Positions 19,483-28,289 of a DNA stretch of 64,000 nucleotides are shown here, piece by piece. The DNA is from JARBAU01 sp040414675. Its GTDB lineage: Archaea > Thermoproteota > Nitrososphaeria > Nitrososphaerales > Nitrososphaeraceae. A program made the position numbers and the translations under genes. Numbering within the stretch: position 1 is the stretch's first letter; each line of letters begins with the position of its first letter. The notes below the pieces were generated by a model. That model was not told the DNA's origin. It worked only from the letters and a program-made list of their open reading frames with translations, and made no database searches. The stretch lies in assembly GCA_040414675.1 (NCBI GenBank), contig JBEDUN010000164.1, positions 29,481-93,480 of the forward strand, read 5' to 3'.

Positions 19483-20010
19483 ATGACAATTATCGGAAAT
19501 AGTTATAGATGGCTCCATGGAAGATTTGCCAATAGGCCTACTAATTTCAGTTGGATAATTAGTTCCAAGCTAGCAGGGAGTGGCATCCCGATGAGTACGG
19601 CTCAACTTGATTGGGTTATCAAGAGTGGGATAAACGTGATTGTAACGGTCAGAGAAGTTCCTCTACCATCAAGATGGCTCGATCATATTAGAGCCAATTC
19701 TGTTACCTATCTGCACGTTAACGTAAAGGACTATGGTGCTCCTTCCTTAGACGAACTAGATAAAACCGAGAAATATATCAGTCTCCAGATAGAAAATGGA
19801 AAATCAGTTATGGTTCATTGCGCAGCGGGTAAAGGCAGGACAGGTACTATACTCGCATCTTATTTACTTAAGGCGGATCCGGATATGACAGCTCATCAAG
19901 CAATTACGAAAATACGAAAACTGAGACCAGGTTCCGTGCAGTCTGAAACCCAGGAACAGGCAGTGGAAATGTATGAGAAATATTTGAAGAGTAGACGTGA
20001 TTCTGACTAA
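19483..20010 (+). CDS. Dual-specificity protein phosphatase
   Basis: A 175-residue enzyme of the cysteine-dependent phosphatase class. The P-loop VHCAAGKGRTGT near residues 111-122 carries the nucleophilic Cys and the phosphate-binding Arg of the HCx5R motif. The general-acid Asp is plausibly in the VKDYGAPS loop near residue 86. The compact size and the N-terminal WLHGRFANRPTNFSWI, resembling plant and archaeal atypical phosphatases, suggest either protein or phosphoinositide-like substrates. The neighbours give no clue to the substrate. Confidence 0.87.
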   Translation: MTIIGNSYRWLHGRFANRPTNFSWIISSKLAGSGIPMSTAQLDWVIKSGINVIVTVREVPLPSRWLDHIRANSVTYLHVNVKDYGAPSLDELDKTEKYISLQIENGKSVMVHCAAGKGRTGTILASYLLKADPDMTAHQAITKIRKLRPGSVQSETQEQAVEMYEKYLKSRRDSD

Positions 20011-20174
20011 ATTCTATAAGTATTGCAAATTCCTACCAAAGACTGTAACATTCTAAATGAATCCTGTGCACTGGGCAAGTACAATTTCGAACTTTATGAT
20101 CACCCATGGATGCGCCAGAGGAATACAAGATATATATCAACGGACAGATGGGTTCCTCTAAGCCCTAGACGTAC

Positions 20175-20184
20175 TTTTTTATAC
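20175..20184 (+). promoter_or_regulatory. TATA element of thiC
   Basis: TTTTTTATAC lies about 33 nt before the thiC ATG. The expected transcription start is therefore within about ten nucleotides of the ATG, giving an almost leaderless mRNA that leaves no room for a thiamine-pyrophosphate riboswitch. Confidence 0.5.
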
Positions 20185-20213
20185 CCATCGTTTCATATTC
20201 CAATTACAGAATT

Positions 20214-21569
20214 ATGGCTACCCAAGTTACGTCAGCCAAAAGAGGGGTCGTGACTCCTGAGATGATCCAGGTCGCAAAAGATGAAGACTTAAGTATAAAT
20301 CTTCTAAAAAATGGGATATGCAACGGCTCTATCATAATTCCACATAATACGGATAGACAGCAAAATGAAGTAAAGTATGTTGGAATAGGCCATGGTCTAA
20401 GGACAAAAGTCAATGTGAACATTGGGACTTCGACTTTGTATCAAAACTTGGATGAAGAAATCTCTAAAGCAAAAGTAGCTGTAAAATATGGCGGGGACAC
20501 GATTATGGATCTCTCAGACGGAGGAAATCTAGATTTGATTAGAGAAAAATTGCTCGAAGCTGCTCCTATCACTTTTGGCACAGTCCCAGTATACCAGGCT
20601 TATGCCCATGGAGTAGAAAAATACAAGAATCCACTTAATATCACTGCAGATGATTTCTTACGTGCATTTGAAAAACATGTTAAGGATGGCGTAGATTATA
20701 CAACTATTCATTCTGGTATTACGAAGGAATTAGCACAACGAGTGCTTAAGGTTGGAAGACATGGAGGAATAGTTTCAAAGGGAGGAACCATTACAGCGGC
20801 GTGGATGTTGAAATACGACAAAGAGAACCCATATTTTGAACATTTTGATTATATGTGTGAAATAGCAAGAAAATATGATGTAACCTTTAGTCTAGGAGAT
20901 GCACTAAGACCAGGCTCGATATTAGATTCTCATGACGAGCTGCAAGTTGCAGAGATGATCAATGTAGCAAGGTTGGCAAAGCGGGCTAAAGAATATGATG
21001 TTCAAGTGATGATCGAAGGTCCTGGACACGTACCGTTGAATGAAGTTGCAGCTAATGTGAGACTCGCAAAATCATTACTCGGTAACATTCCATATTATGT
21101 TTTAGGACCATTAGTCACGGATATAGCAGCAGGTTATGATCATATCGCAAGTGCAATAGGCGCTGCAATTTCTGCAGCTGAAGGAGTTGATCTTTTATGT
21201 TATTTGACCCCCTCCGAACATTTGGCTCTGCCAACGGCTGAAGAGGTTAAGGAAGGTCTGATTGCATATAGAATCGCGGGGCATGCGGGAGATTTGGTAA
21301 AGATTAGAGACAAGGCCATCAAATGGGATATGGCAATCACCGAATCTAGGCGTACGCTAAATTGGGAAAAACAAATAGCTTTATCCATAAACCCTGAAGA
21401 AGCAGAAAGGATTCATACGAGAAGACAAGGCCAACATGAAGGGAATAATGTTCCTTGTACAATGTGCGGCTCCGCGTGTGTTTACATTATGTTGCCTCAA
21501 CAAAGAAAGGAAATGCATCCTCGTCAAGATTCTGAGAAACCCGAAAATCCTAACGTAATCAAAATGTAA
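20214..21569 (+). CDS. thiC: Phosphomethylpyrimidine synthase
   Basis: This 451-residue radical SAM enzyme turns aminoimidazole ribotide into the HMP-phosphate half of thiamine. Diagnostic stretches include GDTIMDLSDGG near residue 96, RPGSILDSHDELQ near 240 and EGPGHVPLNEV near 270. The C-terminal cluster motif here is CTMCGSAC, a C-x2-C-x3-C pattern typical of archaeal ThiC, rather than the bacterial C-x2-C-x4-C. It is transcribed alone from its own TATA element. Other thiamine genes are not in the window. Confidence 0.95.
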   Translation: MATQVTSAKRGVVTPEMIQVAKDEDLSINLLKNGICNGSIIIPHNTDRQQNEVKYVGIGHGLRTKVNVNIGTSTLYQNLDEEISKAKVAVKYGGDTIMDLSDGGNLDLIREKLLEAAPITFGTVPVYQAYAHGVEKYKNPLNITADDFLRAFEKHVKDGVDYTTIHSGITKELAQRVLKVGRHGGIVSKGGTITAAWMLKYDKENPYFEHFDYMCEIARKYDVTFSLGDALRPGSILDSHDELQVAEMINVARLAKRAKEYDVQVMIEGPGHVPLNEVAANVRLAKSLLGNIPYYVLGPLVTDIAAGYDHIASAIGAAISAAEGVDLLCYLTPSEHLALPTAEEVKEGLIAYRIAGHAGDLVKIRDKAIKWDMAITESRRTLNWEKQIALSINPEEAERIHTRRQGQHEGNNVPCTMCGSACVYIMLPQQRKEMHPRQDSEKPENPNVIKM

Positions 21570-21944
21570 TTGAATCCCACTATCCAAGAGATTATTGCAT
21601 TTAGTAGTTAAGTTGTAATACCAGAAAAGGGTATTGAAACAATAAACATATTCGATTTGATAATTTTTCAGTTATTGTTTATGTGTTATGAATTAGATTA
21701 TAAGAATCGTAGATCATGTTGTAAACACGATCCTGATAGATGAATTGGACACATGTTTTACCTTATCTCCGTTTCAACTGAACTTTTAGGTCTCATTGCA
21801 TTGCTTTTACAATACTTCTTTTCACGTTCTGAAGTGAAATTTCGACCTTGAATGATCGTATACCTCATCTAGTCCCACTCAGGTTGGCTTATATGTCAGT
21901 ATGCAGTATTTATAGTGATATTTTTGGTTCAGAATAGTTTTCCC
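21570..21944. other. 375-bp intergenic region, nothing recognised
   Basis: AT-rich, no coding frame and no structural RNA recognised. A TATA-like TATTTATAG near 21907-21915 could serve the following small gene. Confidence 0.35.
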
Positions 21945-22253
21945 ATGAAGGAATGGCATGTTTTACATATGGAAAAAACCGTTGTAAAGTTTGTACGTGG
22001 ATTATCAGAAAATGCATCACTTTGGGAGAAAAGACAGCATAAGAGATATGGGACTGTTGCAAACTGCTGTCGCCAAATCGATTATGATATGAAACATGGC
22101 GTTACGCATGAACAGGTGTTATCATTGCTTAATAAATTGCGACACCATGATTCCTATTCTGAAATTAGGGAAGTTGACGGCTTTTTAGAGAGACTAAATG
22201 AAATTGAAAAGCATTTTAGCCCTCAGAAAGAGAAAATCAATATATGGCACTGA
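21945..22253 (+). CDS. Conserved-looking helical protein of unknown function
   Basis: A 102-residue, mostly helical, His- and Lys-rich protein (for example VANCCRQIDYDMKHGVTHEQ). The ATG at 21945 is preferred to an upstream GTG at 21915, because it sits about 34 nt after a TATA-like element, fitting a leaderless start. No family was recognised. Charged, balanced composition and the absence of stops support a real gene. Confidence 0.5.
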   Translation: MKEWHVLHMEKTVVKFVRGLSENASLWEKRQHKRYGTVANCCRQIDYDMKHGVTHEQVLSLLNKLRHHDSYSEIREVDGFLERLNEIEKHFSPQKEKINIWH

Positions 22254-22360
22254 ACCAAGGCTCATTAGCTCAGTAGCATAAGCTATTGTATCTAGATACT
22301 ATTATTATATCTGATCTGTAAATAAACTTCTTTCAGAAGAATACTCTAATCTACGGCATT

Positions 22361-22618
22361 TCAAGATCTAGATTTGCTTCTCGCAAACCAAAGTTGGGTA
22401 TGGCAGTTGTGAGTACTCATCTGCACTAGTATCATACCTGTGATTTTCTTTATCTTCTGCAAAGCTTTCATATCCGCAAAAAAATCATTTGTGTTAAATA
22501 TCAAAAATTCTTTGTTAGTATCTGAAATGTATTCGAAACCACAATCTTTTGTACAATCTAATATGTGCCATATCCACTCTTCACATTCATCTATTGCCAG
22601 CATTCTAGCTGCACACAT
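22361..22618 (-). CDS. Small protein of unknown function
   Basis: An 85-codon frame with several cysteines (residues 2, 12, 22, 26 and a late C). The N-terminal half, MLAIDECEEWIWHILDCTKDCGFEYI, looks helical. A weaker frame runs antisense at 22440-22634. No domain is recognised; composition slightly favours the minus strand. Confidence 0.4.
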   Translation of the reverse strand: MCAARMLAIDECEEWIWHILDCTKDCGFEYISDTNKEFLIFNTNDFFADMKALQKIKKITGMILVQMSTHNCHTQLWFARSKSRS

Positions 22619-22859
22619 CCTAGCCAGTACTTAACTAAGTTTATAACTAATAAGGTTATTCTATTTCACAGATTGTTGCGAATTCCTCGGCTAAATCTAA
22701 CTTGTTGAACTCGTACTGTGCACAGAATTGCGCCTTCTTGCGAATCAAATTGATAGAACTAAATGGAAACTAGATGGTTTGACTAAAAGAGCCTGAACTA
22801 GTAGTATCATTAGTCGTTGTTAATCCTTTGCTATGAAAAACCTGAAATGACAAAAGTAT

Positions 22860-23654
22860 ATGTATAATATTCGTTTTCTCCTCTCATATTTGTTGGAACA
22901 AATTGCTGAAATCATACAGAATTTTTTCACTCATGAAATACAAAAGAGAAGGGCAACTGGGGTTGTTATTGGTGTAAGTGGAGGTGTAGATTCATCAGTT
23001 GTTGCTGCATTGGCCGTAAAGGCTCTTAGCTCTACCTCAGTTATGGGAATTATCCTGCCAGAAGAAGGCGTAACACCGAAGGAAGACCTGGAAGATGCAT
23101 TGGATCTCGCTAATCAATTAGCTTTGCCATACAAACTCATCGATATAAGCAAAATAAAACAGGAAATGACAAGGTATTTACCTTTAGATCAAATGGCACA
23201 GGGGAACCTCGCTGCGAGAATTCGAATGTGTATTCTATACTTTTTTGCATCCAACAAAAAAATGCTTGTAGCAGGTACCACAGATAAGAGCGAATTGAAA
23301 CTTGGCTACTACACTAAGTATGGGGATGGATCAGCTGATATCCTACCCATCGCGGATTTGTATAAAACTCAAGTGCGGGAAATGGCTCAATATTTAGCCA
23401 TTCCTGACAGAATAATTAACAAGGTCAGCAGACCAGGATTATGGATCAAGCATACCGCGGAAGGAGAAATTGGTTTATCTTTTGCAGTGGTAGATGGCAT
23501 TCTTAAGGATTTAGAAAATGAAAATTTCGATAGAAGTAAGTATCTTAACAAGGATGTTAAAAGAATTCACGAACTGATGCAGAAAAATAAACATAAATCG
23601 GAAATGCCTACAATTTGCAAGATCGAAAGTAGGTTCAATCTTTCAGTAAAGTGA
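22860..23654 (+). CDS. nadE: NH3-dependent NAD+ synthetase
   Basis: This 264-residue enzyme carries out the last step of NAD synthesis, amidating deamido-NAD with ammonia and ATP. The PP-loop SGGVDSS at residues 40-46 binds ATP pyrophosphate. Further conserved parts are GTTDKSELKLGYYTKYGDG near residue 140 and DLYKTQVREMAQYLAIP near 163. There is no N-terminal glutaminase domain, so it uses free ammonia, in keeping with an ammonia-oxidising host. It ends 15 bp from the convergent downstream gene. Confidence 0.95.
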   Translation: MYNIRFLLSYLLEQIAEIIQNFFTHEIQKRRATGVVIGVSGGVDSSVVAALAVKALSSTSVMGIILPEEGVTPKEDLEDALDLANQLALPYKLIDISKIKQEMTRYLPLDQMAQGNLAARIRMCILYFFASNKKMLVAGTTDKSELKLGYYTKYGDGSADILPIADLYKTQVREMAQYLAIPDRIINKVSRPGLWIKHTAEGEIGLSFAVVDGILKDLENENFDRSKYLNKDVKRIHELMQKNKHKSEMPTICKIESRFNLSVK

Positions 23655-23668
23655 AGGGGAGTAAATTT

Positions 23669-24388
23669 TTACTGTTGAGTTGTTGTATTTCGAGTTTGAT
23701 TGTCTTCCTCTGGACTAATAGTACTGAGCCCAATTACTATACTACTTGTATTGAGAAGTATTTGCTTAATGTTAGTGGGATTGTATAATACGATATCGGT
23801 AACTACTTTCGTTGAATTACTATTCAAAGTCTGCCCAGCCCCGGAATTCGGAGGTATGTCAAGATAATAAAGGCACATGTAGCCTGGCTTTGACATTTCT
23901 TTTAAGACTTGTAGCGATGACGGTCTGAGTACAGGGATCTTGCCTGTGTATATCTTAAGCGTGGGTTTGGATTCTGTATCACATGGAAGCTTTGCAGTAA
24001 TATGTCCCCTTGTGATTTTGTAGGGCATACTATCATAAATATGGATATAATCTTTGGGTGGCAAGACTTGATTCGAAAGTAGGATGGTGTTCGAATCTCC
24101 GATTAAATTCTTTTCATTTTGGGTACTATTTTGTTTAGTACCTCCAGCAGTACTATTGTTATTTTTAACTTCACCAAACACAGATGCCATCAATGATTTT
24201 GGTGATACATACGAATCCAGAGTTGATTGACTCAACTTATTGTTCAATTCACCAATCGGTCCTTTTGACAAATCATTTGTCTGGCCTTGAGCTGCGGCGC
24301 TAAACATGATATGAGAAAGTATTATAAGAAACACGATTTGAATACTGAAAGAGATTTTCAAATAGTTGAATTTGCCCCATGTATTCAT
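23669..24388 (-). CDS. Secreted or membrane-anchored protein of unknown function
   Basis: A 239-residue protein with a classic signal sequence: hydrophobic residues 12-32 followed by AAAQGQTND. The mature part is Asn/Ser/Thr-rich, low-complexity at its start and contains a pair of cysteines (near residues 136 and 173) that could form an external disulfide. No family was recognised. It is read convergently with nadE. Confidence 0.65.
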   Translation of the reverse strand: MNTWGKFNYLKISFSIQIVFLIILSHIMFSAAAQGQTNDLSKGPIGELNNKLSQSTLDSYVSPKSLMASVFGEVKNNNSTAGGTKQNSTQNEKNLIGDSNTILLSNQVLPPKDYIHIYDSMPYKITRGHITAKLPCDTESKPTLKIYTGKIPVLRPSSLQVLKEMSKPGYMCLYYLDIPPNSGAGQTLNSNSTKVVTDIVLYNPTNIKQILLNTSSIVIGLSTISPEEDNQTRNTTTQQ

Positions 24389-24593
24389 CTCAATTGATGA
24401 TCGTGAATCCTTTAAAAAAATAATGAGTTATTTTTTATTGATATTTATCTCATATACTTTAAGTTATTGCAATGTCTACATACACGACTGATACCCGTCG
24501 TCCAATGGTGAATTTTTGATTCAAAGCCTTATTTTAAAACATCCTATACCAGAGGAAAAGTGTTCTAGATCGATGGTCAGTAAATTTAGCTAC

Positions 24594-25205
24594 TCACTTT
24601 AATTCGTAAAGAGCTACAGATAATTTCAAAACCATTTTTTCGTCTGTGTTTTCCGCTATAGGAACCAAATATTTCAGTGTCTCCTCCTTGTATCTATTCA
24701 TCTGGTATTTGTGAAATGTACTTTTAAGTGATCTGATGTTATCTAGACGATCAGCTAGTTTTATATATCTGACAGATTTTGAACCTTTTGCAATTTCTTG
24801 GAAATACTTCCCCAAAATGTCTCCTTTATCTTGATCAGTGTCGTGAAGTATGGGCCTAGTGACTGTGGATACTGTATTATAAACATCATCGCCGAATTCT
24901 GATCTTATTATTTCTTTACTGTCCACCTGTCTGCTCAATTTTTTTTCCAGTATGTCATGGAGGAGTGCAGCACAAATCAAATCCACGTCAAAAAGCTTAA
25001 GTTCTTCTGTCAGAATAAGTGCAACTCTCAAGGAATGATTGATATGCGGCTCGATTTTTCCACTATTTCGATATTGTCCAGCATGAGCTTTCATGGCTAG
25101 ACTGAATGCTTTGGTTATCTTTGTCAAATCGAAGATTGTATTTTCATACGGTTTGAGTAGGGTAGAAAATCCTGATTTTGTAAACTCGTTTATATTCCAT
25201 TTCAT
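24594..25205 (-). CDS. HD-domain phosphohydrolase, RelA/SpoT hydrolase-like
   Basis: The 203-residue protein is a single HD domain. The metal-binding residues are visible: His near 40 (AMKAHAGQYR), the HINHSLRVA segment near 55, the HD pair in AALLHDILEK near 90 and the Asp in KLADRLDNIRSLK near 150. These are the landmarks of the (p)ppGpp hydrolase domain of RelA/SpoT and of the short Mesh1 type. No synthetase or TGS/ACT domains are attached. It may hydrolyse a guanosine tetraphosphate-like alarmone or another nucleotide; archaeal substrates are not established. Confidence 0.82.
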   Translation of the reverse strand: MKWNINEFTKSGFSTLLKPYENTIFDLTKITKAFSLAMKAHAGQYRNSGKIEPHINHSLRVALILTEELKLFDVDLICAALLHDILEKKLSRQVDSKEIIRSEFGDDVYNTVSTVTRPILHDTDQDKGDILGKYFQEIAKGSKSVRYIKLADRLDNIRSLKSTFHKYQMNRYKEETLKYLVPIAENTDEKMVLKLSVALYELK

Positions 25206-25321
25206 TCTGGTCTAAGCGTAAATAGTGGTCCTTGATATTATTCGTTATTGGACCTATTTGCACTTGCGTTCCTCCAAAAGTTTCGTGTAGATATAGAAGC
25301 ATTATTCTAGATTTTGAAATG

Positions 25322-26089
25322 TTATTCTGGCTTATTGTAACTTCGGCTTTGATTAATTATTTCCTTATAACCGTCATCAAATTCATTCTTGACAATCTTG
25401 AAGGATTTAAAAAATTGCTGATCGCTAGTCAGCATCTTGTTCAATAACCTGAAATTTTGAGTATTATTAGATGAGGTATTCGGAGTTGTTTGTACAGATT
25501 CTTCATGTTTGAATTCTCCTTTATTCGACGACAATGCTATCCTCACTAACATTATTTTTGATTGCCAGTCCAATTCGTATTCCAGCATTTTTTTTAAATC
25601 TTCAGAAAATGGAGCATTGGAATTTTTTGAACTCTTTAATAAATTAAATACATTTCTACAGCATATTCTAAGATATTGAGTGATATCGGCAGACAACATG
25701 GGAAAATATTCTCTAATACTATTGGGATCAAAATATGAATACAGAAGGATTCTTAAAAGTGGATTCTCTTGATATCTTAGCAAAAGTAGATTAGAATAGT
25801 TCTGCATATTTATGAAGATATACAACAAGCAGCAAGTTGTCAATTCGTATGAGGTCCCATCACGCAGTAGGTTTTCGTTTTTCTTCTCAATGAGCCCATT
25901 TTTAATTAATTTCATTAAAAGAGGACCCTCATCGAAATCAAATTTGTCACGTTTAAGTTTGAAATATGAGGATATTTTTTTCTTAGAATATGATGATTTG
26001 ATCACCTTGATTAGAACCACTTTTTCTCTTTCTGATAATTCGATAGTATCACATTTACTTAAGTCGTCCAAGAACGTGGTGATGTCCAT
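25322..26089 (-). CDS. Protein of unknown function with an N-terminal winged-helix-like region
   Basis: A 255-residue protein, rich in Lys, Asn, Leu and Ser. Residues about 20-90 could form a winged helix (KVVLIKVIKSSYSKKKISSYF then a wing-like GPLLMKLIKNGLIEKK). The rest is helical. It sits just upstream on the same strand as the HD hydrolase gene, 117 bp away. No known family was recognised. Confidence 0.6.
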   Translation of the reverse strand: MDITTFLDDLSKCDTIELSEREKVVLIKVIKSSYSKKKISSYFKLKRDKFDFDEGPLLMKLIKNGLIEKKNENLLRDGTSYELTTCCLLYIFINMQNYSNLLLLRYQENPLLRILLYSYFDPNSIREYFPMLSADITQYLRICCRNVFNLLKSSKNSNAPFSEDLKKMLEYELDWQSKIMLVRIALSSNKGEFKHEESVQTTPNTSSNNTQNFRLLNKMLTSDQQFFKSFKIVKNEFDDGYKEIINQSRSYNKPE

Positions 26090-26396
26090 GGTTTGTTTCC
26101 TTAAGTAATCTTAAGACAAAGATGTTAATATTAACCACTCAGGTCCTAACAGCGTCGACAAGCTATCTATATGTTATAAGATGAATTCAATTCACGGAAG
26201 TGATCTCGAAGTAACTATACCGAAAATCTAATTATTAGAGATAACGCATCCAGAAGACCAAAATATCTCTTTATAAACTACCAAACTGAATCTGGTAGAC
26301 TCACTACTAGATGTATATACATTCCTTGTTCCGGTTCGATTCAATCCTAATTAGAATTTTCGTAGCCGCCTTTGTGCAACATCCTATACAGTATAA
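26090..26396. other. Divergent promoter region
   Basis: About 300 bp separating the unknown minus-strand gene from the hydrolase gene. CAGTATAAA at 26388-26396 is a good TATA candidate for the hydrolase. No other feature seen. Confidence 0.4.
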
Positions 26397-26423
26397 ATGA
26401 AGGGTTTGTTAATATGCTGGTCT

Positions 26424-27086
26424 ATGAAGTTAAGGGAGTACAAGGTAAATCCCGCCTTGATCGTGATCGACGTTCAGAATGGCTTTGTTAGCAAGGGTGG
26501 ATCATACGATCTACTAAAGATGGATACCAGTAATTACAGGAACGTTATTCCCACTATCCGCAAGCTAATAGAGGCATGTAGGTCATATCGTCTTCCGATA
26601 TTCTATACTCAAGCAGTTCGCGAGTCATCCGGGATAGATTTACTTACAAAAACCCATAAAATATTGCCTAGGTCTAGAGAAGAAAGAATAAAAAAGCGAC
26701 CTATCTGTGTCAGAGGTAGTTGGGATGCGGAAATAGTTGATGAAATTAGACCTTCGCAAGCAGATCATATTGTGTTGAAAAGAAGAGATTCTGCATTTCA
26801 CGACACAGAGATAGCTGTTTGGCTGAGGAGTTTGAGCGTTAATACAATCATCTTTTGCGGTATCGATACATCGATTTGTGTTGAGACCTCGCTTAGAGAT
26901 GCATTTAATTTAGGATATGATGTGGTCCTAATCTCAGATGCAACTGCTTCAAGTAACGAAAAGCACTATGAATCAACATTAGAAAATGTTAAAGGATACT
27001 ACGGGCTAGTCATGGATCTCGCAGAACTCATCAGTCACCTGGATTCAAGCAATTCTAATTCGACCAACAATAAAAAGAGAATCTAA
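26424..27086 (+). CDS. Isochorismatase-like cysteine hydrolase
   Basis: The 220-residue protein belongs to the isochorismatase/nicotinamidase superfamily. The triad is visible: Asp16 in ALIVIDVQNGF, Lys in ADHIVLKRRDSAF near residue 120 and the nucleophilic Cys in CGIDTSICVE near 148. The ATG at 26424 is chosen over the one at 26397 because it lies about 32 nt after a TATA box, giving a leaderless start, and because the first nine residues of the longer version are not conserved-looking. A nicotinamidase role would fit with nadE nearby but is not shown. Substrate unknown. Confidence 0.88.
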   Translation: MKLREYKVNPALIVIDVQNGFVSKGGSYDLLKMDTSNYRNVIPTIRKLIEACRSYRLPIFYTQAVRESSGIDLLTKTHKILPRSREERIKKRPICVRGSWDAEIVDEIRPSQADHIVLKRRDSAFHDTEIAVWLRSLSVNTIIFCGIDTSICVETSLRDAFNLGYDVVLISDATASSNEKHYESTLENVKGYYGLVMDLAELISHLDSSNSNSTNNKKRI

Positions 27087-27110
27087 GACAACCTTACAGG
27101 TCGTTTGTAA

Positions 27111-28232
27111 TTATATCACACCTGCCTCTCGAAGTTTTTGGGGTAGGTAATTCTCTGCCAGATAGCGGAATCCATGTTTGAAAAATGCATCCAATTCGCA
27201 TTTTTCTTTTCGTTGGATAAAGAGATTCAGTTCCTTCTGCCATTGCCTATCTTTAAGCCATGGCTTCTTTTTCATATCATTAGCTCGATTAAGATCCTCT
27301 TCTGAAGCGGCCAGTCTTGCCACCTCTGGAATATTATAGTCATAAATGTCTGAAAACATCATTCCTAACACCTTCGCATCCGGTGTAACTAACCGCTCGC
27401 TATCATAGCTCAATGATTCACTTCCAATCTTGTATCTCAACGCAATTCCTAGACCCCACGGGTCAGCGTCTGCAAATATAACTACAGGTTTTTTCCATTC
27501 TTGATTCAGTGCTCTCACCATCATTCTGGTTGCACGGTCAGGTTCTCCTGATCCAGTCATCAATATTGCATTATATTTTTGTATAAATCCAGATTTTCGG
27601 ATATTGTTAAGTACTGTATCTTTTTCAACAACCATAACAAAGTCAGCCTGAACATTAACTATTTCCAAATCTCGAATATTAGTAGGGACAAGCTGTGAAG
27701 TTGCTCTACTTCCCAGATTGCAATCAATGAGGTCCCCTCCAACACGTAAGGTGATAGGTCCAGAAATCATTCCCTTTGGTTTGGATGTAACTGAAAATTC
27801 TTCTCTGGGAACTCCAGTTATCAATTCGATGGCCTTGATGGCATCATCTGAATTATCTTGTGTGTTCCAAAATTTTTGCTTATTTTTTTCATCTCCGACA
27901 GTGCTAAGTGTGGCGTAGTACATTCCTCTAATAGTGCTCTCCATCTCTTCATCTAAGAGTTTCCTTACTGCGTTTGCCATCACGATATATTGTGAGAACG
28001 TTGGAATCTTCTTAGTATTCTCTGGACTAATCTGTACAGTTTTATTACCAATGGTAAGCATCCTTTTCTCATCAGACCAAATTGTATTATCATATCCGAC
28101 TTTTGCTATATCTAAGACAGGCAGGGCCTTATCAGAAATGATATTCCTACTTACATCCGACATCATTAATTTAATCCTCTTAATTACTTCCTGATGCCGT
28201 TTATCTCTAGTGGGCATATTTAGATTCAGCAC
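27111..28232 (-). CDS. top6A: DNA topoisomerase VI subunit A
   Basis: This 373-residue protein is the DNA-cleaving subunit of the type IIB topoisomerase and a relative of Spo11. The catalytic tyrosine is in RGMYYATLS (Tyr105 or Tyr106), within the winged-helix 5Y-CAP domain. The Toprim domain follows, with MTGSGEPDRATR near residue 228 and the metal-binding FADADPWGLG near 256. It pairs with subunit B, whose gene ends 57 bp upstream on the same strand, so they form an operon. Length is normal. Confidence 0.96.
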   Translation of the reverse strand: MLNLNMPTRDKRHQEVIKRIKLMMSDVSRNIISDKALPVLDIAKVGYDNTIWSDEKRMLTIGNKTVQISPENTKKIPTFSQYIVMANAVRKLLDEEMESTIRGMYYATLSTVGDEKNKQKFWNTQDNSDDAIKAIELITGVPREEFSVTSKPKGMISGPITLRVGGDLIDCNLGSRATSQLVPTNIRDLEIVNVQADFVMVVEKDTVLNNIRKSGFIQKYNAILMTGSGEPDRATRMMVRALNQEWKKPVVIFADADPWGLGIALRYKIGSESLSYDSERLVTPDAKVLGMMFSDIYDYNIPEVARLAASEEDLNRANDMKKKPWLKDRQWQKELNLFIQRKEKCELDAFFKHGFRYLAENYLPQKLREAGVI

Positions 28233-28289
28233 TCCTGAATTGTACGTTACTCAAGTTGTATAGCCTTTCCGATACTGAGTGATATGTAA

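Noticed and set aside
20023..20253. Frame covering the thiC leader
   Set aside because: It spans the thiC TATA element and start and has unlikely composition.
22261..22310. tRNA-like D-arm sequence (TTAGCTCAGTAG) after the small gene at 22253
   Set aside because: No anticodon or T arm follows and no acceptor can be paired; the next bases form an unrelated palindrome (GTATCTAGATAC).
26330..26355. T-arm-like GGTTCGATTC
   Set aside because: The flanking bases do not form a T stem and no other tRNA arm is present.
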